A DNA stretch of 5,367 nt from an uncultured Lachnospiraceae bacterium (GTDB lineage: Bacteria > Bacillota > Clostridia > Lachnospirales > Lachnospiraceae): NCBI GenBank assembly GCA_902783395.1, contig CACZRA010000221.1, positions 1 through 5,367 of the forward strand, in the 5' to 3' direction. A program made the translations under genes and the position numbers. Under the pieces are notes generated by a model. That model did no database searches and was not told where the DNA came from. It saw only the letters and a list, made by a program, of their open reading frames with translations. Positions 1 to 4,547 of the stretch are shown in pieces (the stretch's first letter is position 1; the number at the start of each line of letters is the position of its first letter).

Positions 1-1942
1 CATGGGTATAGATATTGATAAGGATTTTGAACCGAAATATATAACTATAAGAGGAAAAGGTGATCTGCTGGCTTCCCTGAGGAAGGAAGTAAAAAAAGCC
101 GATAAGATCTATCTTGCAACCGACCCCGACCGTGAGGGGGAGGCTATTTCATGGCATCTTGAAAACGCCCTTAAGCTTTCACCGGGCGAGACCGACAAAA
201 AAGTCTATCGTATAACCTTTAATGAAATAACCAAAAATGCGGTAAAGAAATCTCTTTCCGAACCCCGTGACATAGATATGGACAGAGTGGATGCCCAGCA
301 GGCGCGGCGTGTGCTTGACAGACTGGTTGGCTATGGTATCTCTCCGCTTCTGTGGGCCAAGGTTAAAAGAGGTCTTTCCGCGGGACGTGTACAGTCTGTT
401 GCCCTGAGGCTGATATGTGACAGGGAGGATGAGATCGAGGCATTTATTCCCGAAGAATACTGGACGATCGATGCCGTATTTGATGTGAAGGGCGAAAAGA
501 AGCCGCTGAATTCACATTTTTACGGAGATACTCAGGGAAAGATCGAGATACAGACGGAAGCTCAGGCTGAGGAGATCCGTGATTTCTGCGAAAAAGCTTC
601 CTATAAAATAAGTGAGGTCAGGAGAGGGGAGAGAGTTAAGAAGGCCCCGCTGCCATTCACTACAAGTACTCTGCAGCAGGAAGCGAGCAAGCTGCTGAAT
701 TATTCGACGTCAAAAACCATGCGTATAGCGCAGAATCTGTATGAGGACGGTATCATATCATATCTCAGGACTGACTCTACAAGACTTTCCGATGAAGCAA
801 AGCAGATGGCTTCTTCATATATAAAGGAAAACTATGGGGAAGAGCTTCTCGGAGCGGATACGGTAAAGGCTAAGGAGGGACCCAACGTTCAGGATGCGCA
901 TGAAGCCATAAGGCCTACTGATGTCAACAAAACCCCTTCGGAGATGAAGGATAAACTCGGAAGAGATCAGTTAAGACTCTATCAGCTTATCTGGAAGAGA
1001 TTTGTTGCTTCATGTATGTCAAATGCCGTATACGACACGGAGAACGTAAGGATAGTCGCTTCGGACAGATATATCTTTACTGCAAGTGCCTCAAAGATCA
1101 AATTCCAGGGATTTATGAGTGTTTATAATGACGGAGATGAGGATAAGGATGATAAGAATGTGATCTCCTCATCCCTTTCGGAAAACAGCGTGCTGAAGCC
1201 CTCGGAGCTTGATGCGAAACAGCACTTCACCCAGCCGGCACCGCACTTTACCGAGGCTACGCTCGTACGTACACTTGAAGAGCTTGGGATCGGAAGGCCT
1301 TCAACCTATGCGCCTACCATAACAACGCTCCTGTCACGCAGATATATTACAAAGGAGGGGCGGAACCTCTTTGTCACAGAGATGGGAAATGCGGTAAACC
1401 GGATAATGAAGGATGCGTTTCCGACGATAGTGGATGAAAGATTTACCGCTAATCTTGAATCCCTTCTTGACGGTGTAGAGGCCGGAGATGTGAGATGGAA
1501 GACGGTTATCGAGAATTTCTATCCGGATCTTCAGGAGGCAGTAGACAAAGCTAATAAAGAGATCGAAAAAGTAAAGATCGCCGATGAAGAGACGGATGTC
1601 GTCTGTGAGGAATGCGGGAGACATATGGTCATTAAGTACGGTCCACATGGCAAATTCCTTGCCTGTCCCGGATTCCCGGAATGCCGGAATACAAAGCCTT
1701 ATTATGAAAGCATCGGTGTAGCCTGTCCTAAATGCGGCAAGGACATTGTAATGCGGATGTCAAAAAAAGGCAGAAGGTATTACGGATGTCTCGGTTTTCC
1801 CGATTGTGACTTCATGAGCTGGTCAAAGCCCTCAGCTGTAAAATGTCCGAAATGCGGCGGAATGATGGTCGAAAAGGGCCAGAGTCTTGTCTGTGTCAAA
1901 GATGACTGCAAGAAGATAGTTCCGAAGCCGGAGGAAGAATAA
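1..1942 (+). CDS. topA: DNA topoisomerase I (type IA), 5'-truncated by the window edge
   Basis: Relaxes negatively supercoiled DNA by cutting one strand and passing the other through, via a 5'-phosphotyrosine link. The frame is read from base 2 and stops with TAA at 1940-1942, giving 646 visible residues. The ATG at base 2 is an internal Met: Bacillus TopA has about 40 residues (ESPAKA motif, GHVRDLPKS) before the matching 'MGxDI' stretch, so the true start lies outside the window. Visible marks: the TOPRIM acidic motif DPDREGE (residues 41-47, metal-binding D41, D43, E45), the QQARRVLDRLVGY stretch (99-111), SAGRVQSVALR (126-136), and the active site ISYLRTDSTRLS with catalytic Y254. The C-terminus carries three four-cysteine zinc-ribbon modules: C535/C538/C555/C561, C575/C578/C596/C602 and C615/C618/C631/C636. 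Expected full length (~690) matches the family. No frameshift or missing key residue is seen. Confidence 0.98.
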   Translation, partial: MGIDIDKDFEPKYITIRGKGDLLASLRKEVKKADKIYLATDPDREGEAISWHLENALKLSPGETDKKVYRITFNEITKNAVKKSLSEPRDIDMDRVDAQQARRVLDRLVGYGISPLLWAKVKRGLSAGRVQSVALRLICDREDEIEAFIPEEYWTIDAVFDVKGEKKPLNSHFYGDTQGKIEIQTEAQAEEIRDFCEKASYKISEVRRGERVKKAPLPFTTSTLQQEASKLLNYSTSKTMRIAQNLYEDGIISYLRTDSTRLSDEAKQMASSYIKENYGEELLGADTVKAKEGPNVQDAHEAIRPTDVNKTPSEMKDKLGRDQLRLYQLIWKRFVASCMSNAVYDTENVRIVASDRYIFTASASKIKFQGFMSVYNDGDEDKDDKNVISSSLSENSVLKPSELDAKQHFTQPAPHFTEATLVRTLEELGIGRPSTYAPTITTLLSRRYITKEGRNLFVTEMGNAVNRIMKDAFPTIVDERFTANLESLLDGVEAGDVRWKTVIENFYPDLQEAVDKANKEIEKVKIADEETDVVCEECGRHMVIKYGPHGKFLACPGFPECRNTKPYYESIGVACPKCGKDIVMRMSKKGRRYYGCLGFPDCDFMSWSKPSAVKCPKCGGMMVEKGQSLVCVKDDCKKIVPKPEEE

Positions 1943-1949
1943 TCTGAAG

Positions 1950-1971
1950 ATTGTATTAAAATCCGTACAAT
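1950..1971. repeat. Upstream copy of a 22-bp palindrome in the codY control region
   Basis: ATTGTA (1950-1955) and TACAAT (1966-1971) form a 6-bp inverted repeat with a 10-bp centre, starting 8 bp after the topA stop. The 22 bp match the copy at 1992-2013 in 18 positions; the differences are all in the centre. The stem is AT-rich and has no following T-tract, so it is not a convincing topA terminator. An operator for a dimeric regulator is the better reading, as inference. Confidence 0.55.
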
Positions 1972-1975
1972 TTCC

Positions 1976-2004
1976 TTGCAATTGTTTTAAAATTGTATTA
2001 TAAT
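1976..2004 (+). promoter_or_regulatory. Vegetative (sigma-A type) promoter of codY
   Basis: The -35 box TTGCAA (1976-1981) and -10 box TATAAT (1999-2004, perfect) are separated by the ideal 17 bp. Transcription should begin near 2010-2012, leaving a leader of about 20 nt before the codY ribosome binding site. codY can therefore be transcribed independently of topA. Both candidate operators listed nearby overlap this promoter. Confidence 0.8.
1980..1994. promoter_or_regulatory. Candidate CodY box in the codY promoter spacer
   Basis: AATTGTTTTAAAATT matches the published CodY consensus AATTTTCWGAAAATT in 12 of 15 positions; the mismatches are at consensus positions 5, 7 and 9. It lies between the -35 and -10 boxes, where binding would block RNA polymerase, so negative autoregulation is plausible. 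Autoregulation of codY is known in Lactococcus. The region is very AT-rich, so a chance match cannot be excluded, and the clostridial consensus may differ. Confidence 0.4.
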
Positions 2005-2013
2005 AAATACAAT
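1992..2013. promoter_or_regulatory. Downstream copy of the 22-bp palindrome, over the codY -10 box
   Basis: ATTGTATT (1992-1999) and AATACAAT (2006-2013) are perfect 8-bp inverted arms around a 6-bp centre. The -10 box lies in the middle and the predicted start point in the right arm, so a bound protein would repress codY. It begins exactly 42 bp after the related palindrome at 1950. Confidence 0.6.
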
Positions 2014-2019
2014 CCTGAC

Positions 2020-2033
2020 GGAGAGAGATTTTG
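2020..2033 (+). promoter_or_regulatory. codY ribosome binding site and TTG start
   Basis: GGAGAG (2020-2025) is 5 nt upstream of the TTG at 2031. No ATG or GTG lies at a suitable position, and the encoded N-terminus (MSSIELLDRTRKI) fits the CodY start 'LLxKTRxI', so the weaker TTG is the start that best fits the sequence. Confidence 0.8.
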
Positions 2034-2789
2034 AGCAGCATAGAACTTCTTGACAGGACGCGGAAGATAAGAGCTCTCCTGCATGAAAACGAAGAGAATA
2101 AGGTTTCCTTTGATGATATATGCGTCCTGATGGGCAGTATAGTTCCTTCTTCGGTATGTGTCATCAGTGCAAAGGGAAAGATACTGGGACGTGATGAAAG
2201 AGCAATGTATCCCGATGCCTTCGGCAAGAAGAAGGGTGCTTTTATTGATGACAGCATCAATGACAGGCTGCTAAGAGTCCTTTCCACCAGAGAAAACGTA
2301 AGGCTCGATACGCTCGGGATAGATGACAGAGGGGTGCTGGAGACCGAAGCGCTGATCGCACCGGTGGAGATGGGCGGAGACCGGAGCGGGACGCTCTTAT
2401 TCTTCAGAAGGAACAGAGGGTTTACTGTAGATGACATCATACTGTGCGAATATGCCTCAACTGTCGTGGGACTTGAGCTGAAAAGGTCTCTGGACGAGGA
2501 GGAAGCTTCCTCGGAACGGAATAAATCCGGCATAGAGGATGCGATCGGTGCTCTTTCTACTACGGAAAAGCTTGCGGTAAAAAGAGTCTTTGATGAATTA
2601 TACGCGACTGAAGGGCTTATTGTAGCATCCAAGATATCAAAGGAAAAGGGGATAACAAGATCCGTTATCGTAAATGCATTAAAAAAGCTCGAGGGAGCCG
2701 GTATCATCGCGATAAGATCGGCAGGAGTAAAGGGAACCCATATTGAGGTTTTGAATCCGGATCTGTACGATGCCGTAGAGAGAATTTAA
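2031..2789 (+). CDS. codY: GTP- and branched-chain-amino-acid-sensing pleiotropic repressor CodY
   Basis: Cytoplasmic global regulator. In the family, isoleucine/valine and usually GTP raise its DNA affinity, and it represses nutrient uptake, amino acid synthesis, and in Bacillus the fla/che motility operon. The 252-residue length is near the usual ~260. An N-terminal GAF-type sensor domain (about 1-150) includes ISAKGKILG (45-53) and ends in DDIILCEYASTVVGLEL (134-150). A helical linker (151-182) follows. The C-terminal winged helix-turn-helix (about 183-242) is strongly conserved: VASKISKEKGITRSVIVNAL (198-217), with R210/S211 matching B. subtilis R214/S215, then AGVKGTHIEVLN (231-242). The sensor half is much less like Bacillus: no FPEEY segment is present, but the NDR arginine (R79, matching B. 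subtilis ligand-contact R61) is kept. It has its own promoter, and a hairpin 35 nt after the stop separates it from flgB. Confidence 0.96.
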   Translation: MSSIELLDRTRKIRALLHENEENKVSFDDICVLMGSIVPSSVCVISAKGKILGRDERAMYPDAFGKKKGAFIDDSINDRLLRVLSTRENVRLDTLGIDDRGVLETEALIAPVEMGGDRSGTLLFFRRNRGFTVDDIILCEYASTVVGLELKRSLDEEEASSERNKSGIEDAIGALSTTEKLAVKRVFDELYATEGLIVASKISKEKGITRSVIVNALKKLEGAGIIAIRSAGVKGTHIEVLNPDLYDAVERI

Positions 2790-2800
2790 CTGAATAATCC

Positions 2801-2855
2801 CAAAAAGGATTTTGGTTACGCTTAAAAGGATTTATGGAAGCATAAATCCTTTTTG
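2801..2855 (+). terminator. Terminator-like hairpin after codY, with a competing alternative stem
   Basis: AAAAGGATTTATG (2824-2836) pairs perfectly with 2841-2853 (13 bp) around a GAAG loop. A run of five T (2850-2854) overlaps the 3' arm. The stem has only three G-C pairs, so it would be a weak rho-independent terminator for codY. The segment 2801-2812 is perfectly complementary to 2844-2855 (12 bp) and would compete for the same 3' arm. A small CCAAAA/TTTTGG hairpin (2800-2815) may sequester that competitor. Confidence 0.6.
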
Positions 2856-2924
2856 CATTAAGCCTGAATATCGTGGAGATCGGGCAGAAGCTCACCCGGG
2901 AACCGCTGACACGGCTAAGGGACA
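2856..2924. other. Unexplained intergenic segment between codY terminator and flgB promoter
   Basis: About 70 bp that are visibly more GC-rich than the AT-rich sequence on either side. I see no credible gene in it: the longest forward frame has no good start signal and runs through the codY hairpin. Possible short pairings are CGGG (2881-2884) with CCCG (2895-2898), and CGGCTA (2912-2917) with TAGCCG (2935-2940). It does not match a riboswitch consensus I can recall. It lies upstream of the flgB promoter, so it would be transcribed only by read-through from codY or from an unseen promoter. Confidence 0.4.
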
Positions 2925-2965
2925 CAATATATAGTAGCCGGCAAAATACATCTGTCTATATATTG
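2925..2965. repeat. 10-bp inverted repeat abutting the flagellar promoter
   Basis: CAATATATAG (2925-2934) and CTATATATTG (2956-2965) are perfect inverted copies, 31 bp centre to centre (about three helical turns). The right arm shares its last three bases with the -35 box TTGACA. This is a candidate operator or activator site for the flagellar operon. The AT alternation lowers its significance. Confidence 0.45.
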
Positions 2966-2990
2966 ACATTTTATGTCTGTATTATATAAT
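2963..2990 (+). promoter_or_regulatory. Consensus vegetative promoter of the flgB-flgC-fliE-fliF operon
   Basis: TTGACA (2963-2968) and TATAAT (2985-2990) are both perfect sigma-A hexamers, spaced 16 bp. Transcription should start near 2997, giving a ~53-nt leader to flgB. Within the spacer, GACAT-TTT-ATGTC (2965-2977) is a small inverted repeat. No sigma-D/FliA-type promoter was recognised, so early flagellar genes appear to use the housekeeping factor here. A promoter this close to consensus would usually need a repressor. Confidence 0.82.
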
Positions 2991-3030
2991 AAGTTATTGA
3001 TTTTTGGCTTGAAGGGATACCTCATGCCGG

Positions 3031-3057
3031 ATGATCAAGGGAGGAAGATATGATCAA
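3031..3057 (+). promoter_or_regulatory. flgB ribosome binding site flanked by two ATGATCAA copies
   Basis: AGGGAGG (3038-3044) is 5 nt upstream of the flgB ATG (3050) and sets the start. Identical octamers ATGATCAA lie at 3031-3038 and 3050-3057. Because TGATCA is self-complementary, the copies can pair in mRNA, placing the ribosome binding site in the loop and the start codon in the stem. The ATG at 3031 is out of frame with flgB. Confidence 0.6.
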
Positions 3058-3439
3058 TTCTGATGTTTTCAATTATGTGGATGTGATAACATCCGCGGCT
3101 GATGCCTCGTCATTGAGGAATAAGACCATTGCAAACAATATAGCGAACATCGATACTCCCCACTACAAAAGACAGGATGTATCATTTTCGGCAAACCTTC
3201 AGCAGGCATTGAAGAATTCGAAGTTTGAGACCCTGGATCAGAAGGTCGCTTCGATCAATGTAAAAAAGCTTCGTGGAGTTGTTTTTACCGACAATGACGC
3301 TTTTTCTTACAGGCTTGACGGCAATAATGTCGATGTGGACACGGAAAATGTATACATGGCCCAGAACCAGCTCATGTATCAGGGACTTACGAAGTCTCTT
3401 ACTTCCCAGTTCGGTCATTTCCAGTCCGTGCTGAAGTAG
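3050..3439 (+). CDS. flgB: Flagellar basal-body rod protein FlgB
   Basis: Proximal rod subunit of the flagellar basal body, exported through the flagellar type III apparatus and assembled on the FliE/MS-ring platform. The 129 residues are the usual family length. The N-terminal rod signature is clear: NKTIANNIANIDTPHYKRQD (24-43), with the NNIAN-x-DTPxYKR core shared by rod, hook and hook-associated proteins. The conserved FlgB block SYRLDGNNVDVDTEN (86-100) is present, followed by a C-terminal amphipathic region with regular hydrophobic spacing (YMAQNQLMYQGLTKSL, 102-117) that forms the rod coiled coil with the N-terminus. There is no signal peptide, as expected. It is the first gene of the operon, behind a consensus promoter and strong ribosome binding site. 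The TAG stop (3437-3439) is followed at once by a hairpin. Confidence 0.97.
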   Translation: MINSDVFNYVDVITSAADASSLRNKTIANNIANIDTPHYKRQDVSFSANLQQALKNSKFETLDQKVASINVKKLRGVVFTDNDAFSYRLDGNNVDVDTENVYMAQNQLMYQGLTKSLTSQFGHFQSVLK

Positions 3440-3477
3440 CCTGAGCTCCCGGGGCGGGAGGTTGGCACGGTTTCAGG
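3440..3477 (+). other. Two-tier stem-loop in the flgB-flgC junction
   Basis: CTCCCG (3446-3451) pairs with CGGGAG (3455-3460) around a GGG loop. This hairpin is enclosed by CCTGA (3440-3444) pairing with TCAGG (3473-3477). It starts at the base after the flgB stop. No T-tract follows, so termination is unlikely; it could protect the 3' end of flgB mRNA or tune expression of flgC relative to flgB. Confidence 0.5.
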
Positions 3478-3508
3478 GAAAGCATCTTTGATTTGAAAGG
3501 AGTAAAGG

Positions 3509-3970
3509 ATGGGGGTATTTGACAGCTTCAGTATAAATTCATCGGGACTTACGGCCGAGAGATACAGGATGGACGTTATTGCGGAGAACATCGCTAACGC
3601 CAACACCACGAGAACCAAGGACGGTACACCTTACAGGAGAAAGGTCGTTACCTTTCAGGAAAGATCCAATCCCGTGGCATCCTTCAACTCCGTGCTGATG
3701 AATACGCAGAGCAAATATAACCGCTTTGTCGGAAACGGTGTGAAAGTTGGCGGGCTCTACAGGGATAATGTGACGGAGATGAATATGGTATACGATCCGT
3801 CCCACCCTGATGCGGATGAAAACGGATATGTAACCTATCCCAATGTTAATATCGTAACGGAGATGACGAATATGATAGATGCAAGCAGAGCATATGAAGC
3901 AAATTCGACAGCTTTCTCCGCAACCAAGGAAATGGCATTGAACGGTCTCAATGTCGGACAGGGATCATAA
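3509..3970 (+). CDS. flgC: Flagellar basal-body rod protein FlgC
   Basis: Second proximal rod subunit, built onto the rod next to FlgB and exported by the flagellar secretion system. The 153-residue product is close to the typical ~150. The N-terminus is classic: FDSFSINSSGLTAERYRMDV (4-23), followed by IAENIANANT (24-33), the rod-family N-terminal motif, and then GTPYRRKVVTFQ (39-50). The FlgC-specific stretch Y95DPSHPDAD...G106YVTYPNVN matches the family 'YDPxHPDAxxxGYVxxPNVN'. The C-terminal rod motif is EMTNMIDASRAYEANSTAF (118-136). The start is set by AAGGAG (3497-3502), 6 nt before the ATG. The gene begins 69 nt after the flgB stop. No truncation or oddity was seen. Confidence 0.97.
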   Translation: MGVFDSFSINSSGLTAERYRMDVIAENIANANTTRTKDGTPYRRKVVTFQERSNPVASFNSVLMNTQSKYNRFVGNGVKVGGLYRDNVTEMNMVYDPSHPDADENGYVTYPNVNIVTEMTNMIDASRAYEANSTAFSATKEMALNGLNVGQGS

Positions 3971-3972
3971 TT

Positions 3973-4100
3973 GAGGTGATAGTTTGAAAGAAAAGCCGAT
4001 GCTGACGGAGAAACCCTTCGGGATTTCTCCTCAGGCAGCCGCAGAGAATGCGGCGCAAGGAGGAAATTATGGATGTAGCTCATATCAGTTCTTTTTTTAA
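3973..4100 (+). CDS. Candidate 38-codon small ORF between flgC and fliE
   Basis: I do not recognise this product. GAGGTGAT (3973-3980), an excellent match to the 16S rRNA tail just after the flgC stop, precedes a TTG at 3984. The frame from that TTG stays open to TAA at 4098-4100. The feature as given includes the ribosome binding site; the coding part is 3984-4100. The peptide would begin MKEKPMLTEKPFGISPQAAA and end in a YQFFF tail, with no evident membrane segment or cysteine motif. It overlaps the first 32 nt of fliE in another frame and contains the UUCG hairpin at 4002-4034, so it could be a translationally coupled leader peptide. Alternatively, the Shine-Dalgarno may be a relic or ribosome standby site. 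Without homologues this remains tentative. Confidence 0.35.
4002..4034 (+). other. Stable UUCG-capped hairpin in the flgC-fliE junction
   Basis: GGAGAAA (4007-4013) pairs with TTTCTCC (4024-4030). After a C-A mismatch, CC/GG closes a C(UUCG)G tetraloop, an exceptionally stable RNA cap. CTGA (4002-4005) pairs with TCAG (4031-4034) across one bulged C, lengthening the stem. No T-tract follows, so it is probably not a terminator; an mRNA processing or stability element or translational control is more likely. Confidence 0.65.
4057..4071 (+). promoter_or_regulatory. fliE ribosome binding site, deciding the start
   Basis: AAGGAGG (4057-4063) is 5 nt upstream of the ATG at 4069. The in-frame ATG at 4048 has no ribosome binding site and would put the real one inside the coding sequence, so 4069 is chosen. 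Confidence 0.85.
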
Positions 4101-4392
4101 TCTGTCATCACCGGCGATCGAGGGAGCCGCAGTCCGCTCGTCAACCGTGAAGTTCCCGGAGGACGAAAGCTTCGGTACTTTCCTTGATGCTGCAGTGAAG
4201 CAGGTTAATGAGACAAACGGATACCTGAAGCAGGAGGAGGAAGAAGAGATAAAGTGGGCTTTGGGACTGACCGAAAACACCCACGATCTCGCCGTAGCGC
4301 AATCAAAGGCGCAGACAGCACTCCAGTACACAGTTGCGCTTCGTGACCGCTTCCTCGAAGCATATCGCGAAATAATGCAGATGCAGATATGA
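4069..4392 (+). CDS. fliE: Flagellar hook-basal body complex protein FliE
   Basis: FliE forms the junction between the MS ring (FliF) and the proximal rod, and is among the first substrates of flagellar export. The 107 residues from the ATG at 4069 match the usual ~100-110. The N-terminal third is variable. Conserved pieces follow: ESFGTFLDAAVKQVNETN (33-50), an acidic run EEEEEI (56-61), and the C-terminal signature AQTALQYTVALRDRFLEAYR (81-100) ending in EIMQMQI, equivalent to the family ending 'VLEAYQEIMRMQV'. The protein ends exactly where the family normally does. However, its TGA stop (4390-4392) lies inside the left terminal repeat of the 173-bp element beginning at 4388, so the present stop codon appears to be supplied by that insertion. 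Codons 7-10 include a run of seven T (4092-4098). Confidence 0.95.
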   Translation: MDVAHISSFFNLSSPAIEGAAVRSSTVKFPEDESFGTFLDAAVKQVNETNGYLKQEEEEEIKWALGLTENTHDLAVAQSKAQTALQYTVALRDRFLEAYREIMQMQI

Positions 4393-4406
4393 TGCAACAA
4401 TGAGGA

Positions 4407-4458
4407 GAGCTTACGAAATTGCATGCACGCCTGCGTGCAATGCATATTTCGGAAGTTC
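4407..4458. other. Long imperfect hairpin 1 of the 173-bp element
   Basis: The core is TGCACGC (4424-4430) pairing with GCGTGCA (4433-4439). Pairing continues outward through GCA/TGC with a bulged A4440, AAAT/ATTT with a bulged T4445, GC pairs, and CTT/AAG. This makes about 20 paired positions spanning 52 nt. In the DNA the core is close to a cruciform-forming palindrome. Confidence 0.6.
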
Positions 4459-4471
4459 GACGAATGTAGGA

Positions 4472-4507
4472 CACGAGGAAGTAGCGCGACAGCGCGGATT
4501 CCGAGTG
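4472..4507. other. Hairpin 2 of the element, with tandem G-A mismatches
   Basis: GCGC (4484-4487) pairs with GCGC (4492-4495) around GACA. A 3x3 internal loop (GTA/GGA), GGAA (4477-4480)/TTCC (4499-4502), a tandem GA/GA mismatch (4475-4476 with 4503-4504), and CAC (4472-4474)/GTG (4505-4507) follow outward. Tandem G-A pairs are typical of folded RNA rather than of a simple DNA palindrome. Confidence 0.5.
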
Positions 4508-4513
4508 GACTTA

Positions 4514-4547
4514 GGATTGCGAAAGTCGCGGAGCGACGAAGCAATCC
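4514..4547. other. Hairpin 3 of the 173-bp element
   Basis: GGATTGC (4514-4520) pairs perfectly with GCAATCC (4541-4547). Inside, a purine internal loop (GAAA/GAA) separates it from a second perfect stem, GTCGC (4525-4529)/GCGAC (4533-4537), capped by GGA. No T-tract follows directly, so it is not a standard terminator. Confidence 0.6.

Noticed and set aside
1950..1971. Terminator for topA
   Set aside because: The stem is six AT-rich base pairs with a 10-nt loop and no T-tract. The repeat at 1992 shows it is more likely a protein-binding site.
1832..2707. Long open frame on the minus strand opposite the topA end and codY
   Set aside because: It lies antisense to the strongly recognisable codY, translates to a serine/leucine-rich low-complexity product without a recognised domain, and has no supporting start signals. 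It is a shadow of codY codon usage.
2812..2934. 40-codon frame from TTG 2812 after codY
   Set aside because: The TTG is only 3 nt from the purine run, the frame contains the whole terminator-like hairpin, and the peptide has no recognisable features.
2856..2945. Cyclic-di-GMP or other riboswitch upstream of flgB
   Set aside because: Some clostridial flagellar operons have a c-di-GMP-I riboswitch here, but the conserved core (GGGCAAACC, GACGCAAAGCC, receptor and tetraloop segments) is not present. The segment also lies upstream of the best promoter.
4048..4068. Earlier in-frame ATG for fliE at 4048
   Set aside because: No Shine-Dalgarno precedes it, and the obvious AAGGAGG would be inside the gene. 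The ATG at 4069 gives the usual family length.
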